DNA of 64,000 nt from Tetracentron sinense. Taxonomy: Eukaryota > Streptophyta > Magnoliopsida > Trochodendrales > Trochodendraceae. Below, piece by piece: positions 45,009 through 64,000 of this stretch. Position 1 is the stretch's first letter, and each line of letters opens with the position of its first letter. Location of the stretch: contig CM026562.1 in assembly GCA_015143295.1 (NCBI GenBank), positions 3,572,639-3,636,638 on the forward strand, written 5' to 3'. Both the position numbers and the translations under genes were made by a program. The notes under the pieces are model-generated. The model was given only the letters and a program-made list of their open reading frames with translations. It was not told the origin of the DNA and did not search any database.

Positions 45009-45429
45009 GATGACTATTATTTACTACTAGTTTTGCTTCTATGGTGCATTTACAATGGTCTTTTTGTTTTTCATTTTCCATGTTATTTTCTTTCCAATTA
45101 GATTTTCTCTTTGCGTTTTCTTTTTGATTTTTTTTTTCATATTTGTAATTTTTTTATACCAGGATTGCTCTTATTTATTACTAGTATTGCTTCTTGGAGA
45201 AGAGAGTTTGGGGGTTTGGATGCGCATAGATAGATAAGGGAATTTTAAAATAGAAAAAAGAATTTATTCAGTATTAACGTATGAGAAGAAATTGTTGGGG
45301 TGCTCGTAGCAGCACCCATAAACCTGGCCGTAATGTATATATTTGTTTGGCAGGCTCCTATGTCAAATCATGCTATAAAACTATGCATATTTAAAGAAGG
45401 GGAGCTCACATTTTACTATGTAGTGAAAT
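45009..45429. other. AT-rich spacer
   Basis: T-rich stretches; the frame at 45055 is low-complexity. No feature supported. Confidence 0.5.
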
Positions 45430-45890
45430 GCATGGTCTTCATTGGTCCATACCCCCTTTTTAACAACCCCTAATTATGGTTAAGGTTCAATCACGTTAGG
45501 GTATACCCATCTAAATCAGTGTTATTAGAACCGGATTGACCGATCGAACAGGAAAAATGGGGAACCAGTCCCCTCACCGGTTTTCAAAACCCCCAAAACT
45601 GGACCACTTTGAAAACTAGTTGTTTGTTCAAGAACCAGAAAATTGGGAACTGGTTGAGAACCGGCAGAACCAATTAGAATCAAGGAAAATGAGAGAAAAT
45701 TACTATTTTTAATAAAAAAGGACGCGATCGAACCGGTCAAATCAAGAACCGGACACCTAGCTGATTCGATGACCAGTCCGGTTATGAAAACATTGATCTA
45801 AACATAATTTTTTTTAAAAATAAAAAAAATTAGCCTTAATTTAATTAAGCTTAACCATTGTTAAAAGGGGATTAAAAAGGGACATGGGAC
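45430..45890. mobile_element. GGTTAAG-family MITE interrupted by a hAT insertion
   Basis: The left arm CATTGGTCCATACCCCCTTT then CTAATTATGGTTAAGGTTCA lies at 45437-45510. The right arm TTAAGCTTAACCATTGTTAA and AAAAAGGGACATGGGA resumes at 45805-45890. The two halves are separated by the element at 45517..45795. Confidence 0.7.
45517..45795. mobile_element. hAT MITE nested in a MITE (8-bp duplication ATCTAAA(T/C))
   Basis: Left end CAGTGTTATTAGAACCGG, right end CCGGTTATGAAAACATTG, with further inverted GATCGAAC..GTTCGATC-like inner parts. Flanks ATCTAAAT (45509-45516) and ATCTAAAC (45796-45803) match at 7 of 8 bases. Confidence 0.85.
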
Positions 45891-46171
45891 TGGGGGGTTG
45901 ACTGAATTGCAGAATGCGGGTTGGCTAATCACTGATGGAGAGCTCCGCTAAACGCATTGAAGCGGAGCTCCGGCTCTTATTTACCTTCTACTCTTTTCGC
46001 CTTTATAATCTCCCCTTCTAAACCTCAACCACCACCGACTCTTTTCCCGGCCATAAATCGCCGGAAAATTCCCATTTCTCCGACCACTGGCCGGAAACCA
46101 GCGATCTTTCCGACCGCCCGAGATCCACCGTTTCGTGCAAGGTCGAGAAGAGTTCGTTGATCGGCATTTCG

Positions 46172-53965
<7,794 letters not shown>

Positions 53966-53971
<6 letters not shown>

Positions 53972-54600
53972 TGATCTGTTGTGATTTTGTTCTTTTTGTA
54001 ACTTCAACATCACACGTTGGGATCTAGTTTTTATGATTTTTTTTCGTGATTTTTTTCTTTCCTGGGTGAAGGTTGAAGGATTAATTTGATTATTTACAAA
54101 TATATTTGTTTTGTGCATATGCTTGCATGAGCATGCTGTTAACCTGATTTTTTTGGAAATTTGAATAGACTAGGCTTAAATGCACGAGGATATCGTCATC
54201 ATCAATGCCTTTACCCAAAATAGTTTCGGTTCGGCAACACGAATATTGTTCCGCCATTCCATTCTATTAAAAGCCATAACTTTAATTAAACCATGTGTTA
54301 TCAAATCTTTTCTGTCTCCCATTCCATTTAATTTTTGGCCTTTCCCTCATTCTTTTAGAGCTTTCAACTTGCACCAATTTACTCATCGTTGGGGCCATTA
54401 GTGGTCTTTGTTTAACATGTCCAAACCATCTTAGTTGACTCCCTTATTTTTTCATCTATTGAAGCTACTCCATTTTCTCTCGAATGAATGAGGAAAGTAG
54501 TATTAGAACTTCATATATGCAATTTTATATGGTACTGTCTTATTTCTTTCGGTTGAGCTTTTGTTTGGAAGTAGTTTGGGGTTGTCTTCCTTTAGGAACT
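53966..54600. other. downstream of SELO exon 7
   Basis: T-rich sequence following the donor-like GAG/GTATAA. I looked for the remaining SELO C-terminal motifs (for example NPKYxLRNYL and the terminal CMLSC-like segment) and saw none. Nothing else was recognised. Confidence 0.45.
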
Positions 54601-55345
54601 CTCTCTCTCTAATTTAATTGTAAAATTTTATAGAGAAGGATTTACAAACAAAGAGGGGACTAGAATACCTACTACAAAAGAGGAAACAACATAGACAAAA
54701 GTCACAAAACTAATGGAAAATACAAATCTACATCCTTTCCATAAAAACTACCACAGCTGTGCTCGCTAACCCTTGACGATGTTGCCCCAGTTAACAAGTA
54801 AAATCTGATATTTTGAAGCAACAAAACTCATCCCAAAGGACCCAAACTACCAATCAACCATTTCTTTTAAAATGGCAAGACAGATATCTAGGGTGGATTG
54901 TTTCGGAATTGCAGTCTTCAAAGATTTCAAAGTCCCCAACAAAGAGAAAATGGAGGACTTTCCAATGGGTCGTACCCAGAATGGACCACTTGACCAACTT
55001 GGAAACACCTCTCCCATATCTCTCGGGGATTCCCAAAAAATCTCAAAAAGCAATAGAAAGCAGCACCAAATCTCTCTAAAAATTTTCAGTGAATATATAA
55101 ATGGTTAAAATCCTCCTCATTCTCCTTGCCTATAAGGCAGACCCCTCCCACCAAATAAACACATCCACTCTAGGTGGTAGACTTACCCTTACCCTCTTGA
55201 TTGAAGAACGCTTCCTAAATGATAAAACATCAAATGGAGTAGAGGACAACAAGCCAAACTGTTAGCAAGGAAAATAAAAATGAACACATTGAAATTCCAC
55301 TTGGAGGGTGGAGACCTCTTTCAAATGGAAGTTGATTAGATTCTT
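54600..55345 (-). mobile_element. LINE C-terminal (zf-RVT) fragment
   Basis: On the minus strand: SLPPRVDVFIWW near 55170, then ENEEDFNHLYIHSKIFREIW and CCFLLLFEIFWESPRDMGEV, FPSWSSGPFW. This matches the LINE C-terminal pattern (PxxVxxFIW, CxxCxxxEExxxHLFxHCxxxxxxW). The zinc-binding Cys residues are partly lost. It may have removed or displaced the SELO 3' end. Confidence 0.65.
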
Positions 55346-55787
55346 GCTTACTTACGTTGCCTCTTCCCTTGGTTTAAATAAATTTTCAAACCCAAAATTA
55401 CTCTTGAATCATCTCCCCCGTGGCCTTGTTTGGATAAACTTCTATGAGAAAAGAAAAATTTCTTCAGGAGTTATGAAAACAAAATGACGATTGGTTTGTA
55501 CACATGAAAAGCTACTTTTGAAAACCCAGAAGCCAAAATTGTTGTTTGGTTTGCACTTGCGAGATGCTACTTCTCTGTTGCTTATCCTTAGTTGATATTG
55601 TGCCTCGTCCCCCTATATTCTATTTCTTTAGTCATTTATATCATGGAAATAAAAATCGTTGAAATCAATAACTATTGCTCAATAATGACCGAAAAGATAT
55701 TTATGTTGGAATGTTAAAAATACGAGTTTAATATGACTTGTCCGAAACCGATACGTATCGGTAGGACTCTCCCAATCAGAGGCGGAG
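55346..55787. other. spacer, nothing recognised
   Basis: Contains two GTTTGG(A/T)-type stretches (55440, 55540) and an ACCGATACGTATCGGT palindrome at 55746. No gene supported. Confidence 0.4.
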
Positions 55788-56015
55788 TACACGAATACAA
55801 ATCTCTCTCTCTCTCTCTATATATATAAATAGATATACTATATAATCTTTCATAAAATTTTTGAATCTTTTTTTACAATCTTTTTATATTTTATTTATTT
55901 GTTAAAATGAGAGCAATTTTCTTGTGAGGCTTTAGTCTCACGCCTCAAGGCTTACGCCTCACGCATCTTGAGGTACTAATGGCTCGCCTCACGCTTTCGC
56001 GTTTTAAAACATTGA
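55788..56015. mobile_element. truncated right end of the CAGTGTTTTAAAA hAT family
   Basis: ACACGAATACAAAT, then TATTTATTTGTTAAAATGAG, then GCCTCAAGGCTTACGCCTCA and CGCGTTTTAAAACATTGATT parallel 31430-31640 of the complete copy almost base for base. The left end is missing. Confidence 0.8.
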
Positions 56016-57269
56016 TTAAAACCGTCTTATGAATATGAAGATAAAATCAATACATACATGAGTATTAAAATGTAAAATGTTGCAACCATGTCTAATAATA
56101 AACGATAACCATATGTATTTCTAGCATTCATATTGTATGAGTGTAATAAATGATAACCATATATAACCATGTCAAAGTGATGAGAATAAACAAAATAAAA
56201 CCAATCATAAACATAACAAAACAGAGCAATAGGAATGAACATCGACTAGTGCGGTTTCAAGCCCTTGTATCCAGTCACAAAGTCGGGGTTCGGGAATAAT
56301 TCAGCAAGGGCCAAGTATGGAAAATTTTTGGGAAAATATGAGAAAACCTTGGGAAAAAAATAGAGAAAAAATTAATAATTTTAAAAATGAGAAATGATGC
56401 TAATTAATATATCTAACAATTTGGTGAGATAATATACAAAAAGAGTAACTATAATCAATAGTAAGAAGTTCATAACATCACTTTAACATCCAATTCATTC
56501 CATCAAGACATCAAAATCCATTAAAACATCAACTATCAAGATTAAAAACAAGACTATAATATGCTTATTAATAAAATCACTCGTTCCTATTCCTCAATTG
56601 CTCAAAAGCGTCATCAAAGTCATCAATATCTGTATAATCTTTATTCCTAAATTTTTCCAAGATTATTCGTTTTTTTCCCTTGTATTATTCGTTTTAAATG
56701 GTTTTTTTCTTCGCATTATTCGTTTTAAACGCGTTTTAAACTATAATACTCGTTTTGTTTTTCAAAAACTGGGTTTTAAATGCCGTTTTCTATGGTAGGG
56801 TATTAATGTGCGTTTTAAATGAGTTTTTTTTATTAAAAAAAAAGGCAATTTTTTGTGACTGAGTTGTATCCGCATTAGGAAAGGCCTTGGCTTAAAATCT
56901 TTCATAATAACCCAGCGCTTCCTTCCTTGTGCAAAATGAGCTATGAATTGCCCCGTTGTATATGTAGACTTGGAGGTTGAATTCCTCCCGTGTGGCATTA
57001 ATGCCAGGCCGATGACTCTTGAAAGCTTCATAGAAACGTTGTTGTACCATATATTCAAAAAACTCTGCACTATCAATGTAAAAACAACAAAGTTTACCAT
57101 ATCATATTATTTTCAAATTAATAAGATACCTTTTATCAATCATGGAGAGCTCTATAAGTTGGATCTAAAGGTCCCACACATGATAGATAGCAAATATTTG
57201 TTCTAATGATAGTCTACTGAGTAATGTTCAAAACACCAACATACACAGAAACTACAAGTGTACCCAACT
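56016..57269. other. AT-rich spacer with unidentified minus-strand frame
   Basis: A minus-strand frame at 56762-57100 (112 codons) overlaps another giving FYEAFKSHRPGINATREEF near 57040; neither is recognised. GTTTTAAA(T/C)G(C/A)GTTTT repeats lie at 56680-56830. Confidence 0.35.
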
Positions 57270-57305
57270 GTCATATGATAGATTAACAACGTCATCATAT
57301 TCATT

Positions 57306-57481
57306 CAAATACATCATCACATGCTTGTGCAAGTTTGTCCCTAAATTGACCCATCGTCTGTTCCTCCTGTGGGTGGATGAAGTTTGCTGGATCAGGTACA
57401 TTGTCTTCCTCTAAACCGGAAGCTTCTTCATTGAACCACACATCATCTTCGTAGTTGAAGCATTTATGGCTTCCTACCTGA
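57306..57481 (-). pseudogene. unidentified acidic C-terminal coding fragment, possibly PIF/Harbinger-related
   Basis: The minus strand reads GSHKCFNYEDDVWFNEEASG, LEEDNVPDPANFIHPQEEQT, MGQFRDKLAQACDDVFE and a stop. The uninterrupted frame, strong acidic bias and FRDxLAQ-like ending recall the tail of plant PIF/Harbinger nucleases, but the match is weak. It could instead be a small host exon. No upstream exon was found with confidence. Confidence 0.3.
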
Positions 57482-59232
57482 TGAAAGTATGGATTATATT
57501 TTAGGGAAACATGCTATTTTTTTAATGCTAAATCACCAAAATTTATTCATACTTACCGGGGAGTGCGTAAGGGAAATTAAGCAATGGTGTTCTTATTGCC
57601 TCCAACACGCCTTCATGACCCCATCCCTAAACGGTTCCCTTTTATCACTTGCTCACATGCTATATCAATGTAAATCTTACTGTTAACTGCATTCTAATTG
57701 GCATTTGGACCCTTCTATGATGGTTGTTGACTTGTACCTTCACTTGCCATTCTACATTTGCATTTCACAATTTAGTCCTACATCTAGTTCAGAAAAAACT
57801 TTAGTTCTGTATAAGTATTATTGCAATCCATTACATGGGGGAGCACGACCAAACTACACATCTATCTCCATACAAAAATCCTCCAAGCATTATAATATAT
57901 TTATATGATATATACAATTTCTAATTATCACCATAAGAGAATTATAATGACAACTACTTATGGAGAGCAAACAATTGCAGGAACCATATTTCTGTCTTTT
58001 GCTTGTTCTAATCAAGATGAAAAATATCGCGTTTTATTGGGTGATAATAATCGCCAATAGAAAATAAGTTGCTTTCTATAATAATAGTACAAAAGGAACA
58101 AAGAGACATAGATTGCGTGATTTCACCAAAAATTATTACATGCTTAATACTACAACAATAGATGCAACAAGGAAACATGCTTTTTTTTGGTATGCTTAAT
58201 AGGCCAAGTCTTGCATGGTTAACAAGGCAATAACCATCAATTCTTCAAACGCTTAGAAAATGCAAGACCCTAATTTGGATACGCTAAAATATTAAAGCAA
58301 CCTGACAAATGAAGATGACAGTGGATATTGAGTTACCATAATATAACATAGAGACTCATCATTTAATTCTTAAATCTATTGTTTGTGGCTTTAGTTTCTA
58401 AACATTTAATTCTTAAATCTATTGTTTTACTATTAATTATAATCAAGGTGGTTAACAAACACATTTAACTTTTACAGCATATTTTTTCCAAATGTCCTCA
58501 AGGCTAGATGTACTATTCTATATTAATTGGCTAAACAAATTATCTTTCATTACTGTTTTGTTTTAATTTTAAAGAAGGCATATATTTTAAAGAGTAAGAA
58601 AACTCAACCGAAAGGTATTAAACAATATTGCATTTACATCTGTTAGTTAATCATTTGAGAAGTGGACACTCAACAGTAGCACTTCAATTAGGAGTTTGGT
58701 AGCTATGACTCGTTGTGTCTGCACAAGACTCCCCCCCAAACCCTTGACGATATATTGAATGTCCAATATTAAAGCATTTCTCCCCAAAATTCAATGTCCA
58801 AAATGCAAGCATCTTAGCAGTGACTGATCTTTCTTTCAGGAAAACCACACCCATGAACGATTTATTGATAAAATACTCAAAACTCAAACATCTAGAAAAA
58901 ATGCTTCAAATGTGTCTCTTCTATTTGAAGTCACCACTTCTGCTTCTTGCTGAAGTCTATTTTAACTTCTACGGACTTCTGGCTTTTGCTTGAAGTCACT
59001 ACCCTAAGGGCAAACCAAACGCTGGGGTTAACGAATTTTTACTTCTGCCGAGCCAGAAGTCAACCTAGAAGTTTAATAAAACATAATTAGAAGATAGATC
59101 AGCCGGATATTTATTTAAATGGAAATCTAGTTAATTGATTTCCAATCCCCAGGATTCCAATAATTGTGTCTAAGAGTATTGATTTGGTGTATCCCTCCCC
59201 ATATCCCAATCATGGGTCTGAATGACATCATA
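57482..59232. other. AT-rich spacer and probable LTR of the right-hand gypsy element
   Basis: No gene supported. Next to 59233 the minus strand starts TGATATGATGTCATTC right after the polypurine tract of the gypsy element, so its 3' LTR should run leftward from 59233; I cannot fix its far end. Confidence 0.4.
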
Positions 59233-59530
59233 TCAATCCTCCCCTCTTAAGATCAACCTTGTCCTCAAGGATGGAGATCCGGAAAATGCTCCTGCAGTCT
59301 CTGCAACAACACCTCTCAAGTAGAATCCTCGGGGGATGTGTTAGCCCATTGCACCATGCCTTCGGTGGTCACCTTATTGCTTGTTTCACTAGTCGAAGGT
59401 CCAAGATGGCATGTGGTTGACATTGTGTGATACCCTCATTAATGATTGGAAGATAGGTGGCGGGTGGTGACTCCTACATTATTCCCCAACTTCTTTGAAC
59501 AAGATATATGAAATATCAGGTGTATTTTGG

Positions 59531-61878
59531 ATCTTTTTTTTTTTAATCGATAATCAAGCATGTATATTAGAAAAAAGGAATATGTACAAAAGACATGATG
59601 AGAAAGGGGCCCACAAGATCATGAACCACAAAAAAAGATACAAAAATAGATAAGACAGCTACCGAGCGACCCCTTGATGAGGGGCCCACGACCTATACCG
59701 AGCCTTACAATCAGGATAAAAAAGGACCCAAATCTCCTCCCCCATAAGTAGAGGAGCACCATTCCAAGACCATCACCCGGATCCTAGAATAGATGCGAGG
59801 AGGAGCACATAGGGAGTCCTGAAAAACTCTCCTGTTCCTCTCCTTCCAGATGGACCACGCTATGGAGCCTTGCAAAACTGACCAAATAGCCTTCCTTGAG
59901 CCATCCCCCTAATCCACATGCCAGCAGGATAAGAAGTTGTGATAGGAAGAGGAAAAGACCTAATCCATACCCACTTGGGAAAGAAAGAAACCCCAAATCT
60001 CACAGGCAAAAGAGCAATGCAAGAGTAGGTGATCTATCGACTCTTCCGCTTGGAGGCACATAAAACATCGATTAACCATCCTCCATCCTCTATTTTTCAG
60101 GTGATCACATGTGAGAATTTTATTCAAAAAAGCAATCTAGAGAAAAAATGATACTTTAGTTGAAATGTCTGGATTTCACACAAATCTATGAGGAAAGGAG
60201 ACGGGTGGGACTGACCCAATTGAATGTGCTAGAGATCTCACTAATAATCGACCCTGGTTGCCTTTAGACCAAATTCTACAATCCTGGTCCTGTGGTGCCA
60301 GGGGGGCAGACCCTAACCGCTCGAAAAGCCTACCCAACTCACCAATTTCCCAATCATATAGGTCTCTCCTCAATTTGCGATCCCAAATAGCCCCACCACT
60401 CCCCCTATCGATGTAACTCCCAACGGACGCATTCCTATCGACGGCTAACCGGAACAGGGCGCTAATGTCATCCTGGAGTGTTGTGGACCCACACCAAACA
60501 TCCTTCCAGAATCTAACCTCTGACCTATCGCTCACCTTAAAAGCAATGAATGACAATACAAACCGTGCAACTGACATGATCCCCTTCCACATTCCTACTC
60601 CCTGAGCGCCCTTAACCTCCTTCGGGGCCCAACAAGATTGTTCTCCAAATTTAGCCACGATTACCGCCCTCGAAAAACTGCTCCTCCTCCTTGAACTGCC
60701 AAATCCATTTCCCCAATAGAGCCTTATTAGCCAGAGCTAGGGTTCTTAAGTTTAGACCCCCCCCCCCCCCCACCCCCCACCCCCACTCTCTTGGGAGGAA
60801 AAACTCTTTCCCATTTCACCAGGTGGTATTTGAAACATCCCCCTTTCTCATGTTAGAGAAAATTTCATTGCATTCGCTCAAGGGATACTGCTATCGCTCT
60901 TGGAATGATGAAAGATGACATAAAATAGGTGGGGATGCTACTGAGTGTACTCTGGATGAGAGTTAACTTCCCACCTTTTGATAATAAAATGATTGTCATC
61001 CTGATAGGCGCTTTGTAAAACGCTCCAATACTGGGGTCTATACTGTCTTGGACTTGAAACTGGCCCCAAATGGCATTCCCAAATACATGGATGGGAGGGA
61101 CCTCACTTTACATTTGAGGCAGGCTGCAAGACTGTCCAATCCTATGAGTTCCCCAACCTCGATGATTTCAGATTTAGACAAGTTGACTCGCAGACCAGAT
61201 ACAATTTCAAAATAGTGTAAAAACCGCCAAATAGAAACTAGGTCATGACAAGATGCTCGGCAGAAAATCAAGGTGTTGTCTGTAAATTGGAGGTGGGAAA
61301 TCTTCAAAAGCCTTTGAAAACAGGTTCATTTGCTCTTGACAACATCCTACTCAAAGCTTCTGAGACTAAGAACAGGAATGGGGAGAGGGGATCTCCTTGC
61401 CTCAATCCCCTAGAGCTCTTGAAATAGCCAGCTGGAGTCCTGGACTACCATTGATGAGAATGGAGAAAAAAATGAATGATATACACATCTGCACCCATTG
61501 GCACCACTTTGAACCAAAACCTAGTCTCTTCATGACATACCCCAAAAACTCTCAATTTACGTGGTCATAGGCCTTCTTCATATCCACTTTGCATAGTATA
61601 CCGGGAACTTTAGATCTGACCCTATCGTCTATTCATTCATTAGTTATCAATATACCATCCATGATCTGCCGGCCTCCCACAAATGCTCCCTATTGAGGGG
61701 AGATAATGTTTCCCAACACACTCTTGAGGCGAGTGGCCAATACATTCGAGAGGATTTTATACACGCTGCTCACCATATTGATCGGTCTAAAGTTCCTAAT
61801 ATCCTCTGCCCCTTTCTTTTTTGGAATCAACACCACAAAAGTATTATTGATTACCCTGTCAAACTGCTCCGAAACATA
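59531..61878 (-). mobile_element. 5'-truncated LINE (L1-type) inserted in the gypsy element
   Basis: On the minus strand from the right: reverse transcriptase start (VSEQFDRVINNTFVVLIPKK, ..NFRPINMVSSVYKILSNVLA), then ISHLQFTDNTLIF, where the catalytic ADD of FADDTLIF has become TDN. Next come GLRVNLSKSEI and PSMYLGMPFGA, then the region before zf-RVT (KVSDRSEVRFWKDVW, CRIWSKGNQGRLLVRS). The 3' end is a T11 tract on + at 59533-59543, i.e. a poly(A) tail. No endonuclease domain. Stops and shifts show it is dead. The 5' junction with gypsy integrase codons is near 61878. Confidence 0.85.
60757..60785. repeat. C-rich tract (C15 and shorter runs)
   Basis: A run of at least 15 C followed by ACCCCCCACCCCCAC, inside the LINE. 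Confidence 0.9.
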
Positions 61879-63194
61879 CAACTCTCTAGTTTATATGCAA
61901 CGGTTCTAATCCTTTGGATGATCTTGTAAGGACCGTAGAAGCGAGGAGATAATTTTAGATTGCTTCATAAGTTGACTGAAGGTTGCTTGTAAGGCGGGAG
62001 ACGTAAAAAAAACCATATAATCCACCCCAAAATGTCATTCCAAGCTGTATTTGTTGGTTTTATACTTCATTCGTGCTTGGGATGCATGTAAATTGTCTTT
62101 GAGTAGACTCATTGGATGATCCCATGCTCGAAGTTGTTTGTCAACCTGGTGGACACTAGTGGTTCCTGCTATGTGTGATAGAATGGAGGGTGCTTCTGAC
62201 CATAGGCTGCATCAAAATGGGTCATCTTGGTGGGTGAATGAAAAGAGGTATTATACTACCACTCTGCCCAAGGTTACTATTTGACACCACTATTTAGGCC
62301 GATTGCTACAAAAGCATCTTAAGTATGTTCCTCAGCACCGATTTACCACCTCCGTTTGCTCGAGTTTGGGGATTATAGCTAGTGCTTCTATTGAGTATGG
62401 TGCCCTGCATTTTGAAAATTTCGCCAAAATTAGCTCATAAAAATGTCCCCATCACTCACTATAGATGATGGTATGCTATGGAGCTTGAATTTTTTTTCCA
62501 CATATGCTTGTGTTACATTAGATGTAGTACATGGATGTGACATGGCTGTGAAGTGAGCAATGGTCAACGATGACTAGAATGACCACCGTCTTCCCTTTAG
62601 ACAGGAGGAGCCCTACTATGAAGTCCATAGAAATGTCCATCCAAATCTAGATGGAACTGGTGGTGGTTGTAAGTTATAATAGTCTAGGTGGTGCCACCAT
62701 TTCACCTAGGCGATGCTGAAACATGTCACACACGGCAACGAAGCTCTTAATTTCCTCCATTTCTTTCCAATAGATATTGCAAGTCACTCTTTTCATGGTT
62801 TTCAAATAGGCTGAATGGCCACCTGGAGGAGAGGCATGCAGCTCCTTCAATACTTTCCATCTCCATGGTGATGTTGCACTAATGACGGCCCTTCCCTTGT
62901 GCTTCCAGGTGTCACTTTCCCATGAATATAAAGCTCTAGCTTCAATGGTGTTTTGGAGTGACTGAATTAACTCCCAAAGCTTGGTGCCCTTTTGATATTC
63001 ACTTTTGATTTCAGCTATCCAATCAATTACAGGCATGGATATGGAAACTATCTCAAACTCCTCATTTCTATGGGATAGAGCACCTATTGTGGAATTATCA
63101 CTCCTTTCGATACTCAATATCGAAATCATAGCCCAACAAATCGTAAGCCATTTTTGTTGAGTTGGAGAATGGAGATGTAGTATGCTGTTCAATG

Positions 63195-63767
63195 CATGGT
63201 TCAGTATCTGGAAAACTCTGATTGAAAGTTAGCCAGGTTGAGTAACTCGGAAAACTTGACTCGCCCGACTCAGAGTATATATATATGATCAAACAAAAAT
63301 ATAAAAAACCTAACATTCCAACAAGAGTATCATCAAATAATCATCATTCAAGATAGATATTAAACAACCCAAAATAAACATGTTGTTATAAAAACCAATC
63401 AAACATTCAAAAAAAAAATTCTATTATGCTGAGCATTGTACCCTCACCAAAAAACCCAAATCAAGAGAGAGAGAAAGAGAACTGAGATGAGAGGGGGGAA
63501 GAAATTGAGATGAGAGGGTAAGAGAGCAAATCCAGAGAGAAGGGAAAAGAGAGAGAGAGCATACTATTGGGAAATGAGAGTGTTGAATCTTTGTAGAGGT
63601 AATGAGAATGGGCATCGAATTTGATCGAGAAATCGTATAAAAGGGATTTATAACAATTTTTAAAATCCTTTTAAGACCGCGTTTTTTTGGCGAATTTGAT
63701 CAAAACCCAGCCGAGTCGAGTTGACTTGATTGAATTTCGAGTCAACTCATTGAGTTTTTGCTCGATG
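63195..63767. mobile_element. hAT-type element, 573 bp, perfect 8-bp duplication GTTCAATG, in gypsy RNase H
   Basis: GTTCAATG lies at 63187-63194 and 63768-63775. The ends are CATGGTTCAGTATCTGG and ..GAGTTTTTGCTCGATG; the first bases are only weakly inverted. Removing it with one copy of the duplication rejoins the gypsy frame ..SLKYYIE and the TTSPTQQKWLT-like region. The interior is GAGA-rich (63455-63560). Confidence 0.85.
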
Positions 63768-64000
63768 GTTCAATGTAGTATTTGAGGCTCTTATGGTCAG
63801 TTCGGATGGTGAATTGTTGGCCCAATAAATATGATTGCCACTTTTGGATTGTGTGCAACACAACCATCATCTCCTTTCCATAAGTGAACATCCCTAAATG
63901 TTGAGTGGATAGAGCCTTGTTGTGAAGGCTAGAGGCCATCCATCTAGCATGAGCACTCCCCCTATACCAGTACTTAATGCGTCATATTCCATCATAATAT

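Larger units (their letters stand above)
59233..64000 (-). mobile_element. Ty3/gypsy element, pol 3' half to polypurine tract (continues past right edge)
   Basis: Read on the minus strand from the right edge: RNase H (TYGKEMMVVLHTIQKWQSYL, LLGQQFTIRTDHKSLKYYIE), a hAT insertion, then LLGYDFDIEYRK, the integrase zinc-binding part (HASPPGGHSAYLKTMKRV.. VAVCDMFQHR), the integrase core (SIWMDISMDFIVG), and the integrase C-terminus (KLSPRFYGPYKIIQ). A LINE follows, then a chromodomain-like tail (TTEGMVQWANTSPEDST.. LLQRLQEHFPD) and LEDKVDLKRGG. It ends at the polypurine tract AGAGGGGAGGAT (59236-59248). Several frameshifts make it non-functional. Confidence 0.85.

Noticed and set aside
45957..46160. 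Open frame upstream of SELO that looks like a transit peptide
   Set aside because: It begins at TTG, has no ATG, and stops before exon 1 in a different frame; kept only as a hypothesis in the findings.

Overview
This is a plant nuclear DNA window, most likely from a woody or repeat-rich eudicot. It has AT-rich intergenic DNA, GT-AG introns of several kilobases, and dense layers of plant-type transposable elements (Helitron, hAT, MULE, foldback MITEs, LINE, Au-like SINE, Ty3/gypsy LTR elements, a plant mobile domain relic). I cannot name the species from sequence alone.

Two host genes are supported, both on the + strand. The first (22319..29100, three exons) encodes a SANT/MYB-like plus bromodomain nuclear protein of 646 residues; a 4.7-kb intron full of transposons cuts its bromodomain. 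The second (46172..53971, seven exons recognised) encodes the plant SELO (selenoprotein O/YdiU, pseudokinase AMPylase) family protein. Its first intron is 4.9 kb and holds a hAT MITE, a LINE tail and a decayed Ty3/gypsy element. The usual SELO C-terminus is not found in the window, so the gene is either truncated or has an intron longer than 10 kb.

Layout: 1..5583 is the 5' part of a Helitron on the - strand, with an uninterrupted six-exon Rep/helicase N-terminal coding region and a canonical 5' terminus at 5583. 5.6-22 kb is repeat-derived DNA: a hAT-like element, SINEs, a foldback MITE family that recurs through the whole window, a plant mobile domain relic, a LINE tail, and LTR-like DNA with an array of near-palindromic ACCGATCGNTCGGT motifs. 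22-29 kb is the bromodomain gene. 29.4-32 kb holds a MITE, a small Helitron and a 1-kb hAT element with a perfect 8-bp target duplication.

32685..42983 is the most striking region: two Helitrons in the same orientation, separated by 16 bp of TA-rich DNA. Between them they carry pieces of three host genes: a first exon resembling acetyl-CoA synthetase, an 0.83-kb piece of L-fucokinase/GDP-L-fucose pyrophosphorylase (FKGP), and the last exon of a ubiquitin-conjugating enzyme. A 2,681-bp solo LTR with 5-bp target duplication later landed in the FKGP piece. 43.5-45.9 kb has a MULE-like element with long terminal inverted repeats and a MITE with a hAT nested inside it. 46-54 kb is SELO. 54.6-64 kb is repeat DNA again, ending in a - strand Ty3/gypsy polyprotein into which a LINE and a hAT element have inserted.

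I see no sign of a bacterial-type or otherwise unfamiliar gene system. The novelty here lies in the Helitron gene capture, the apparently intact Helitron coding region, the datable nested insertions, and the transposon load inside two conserved genes.
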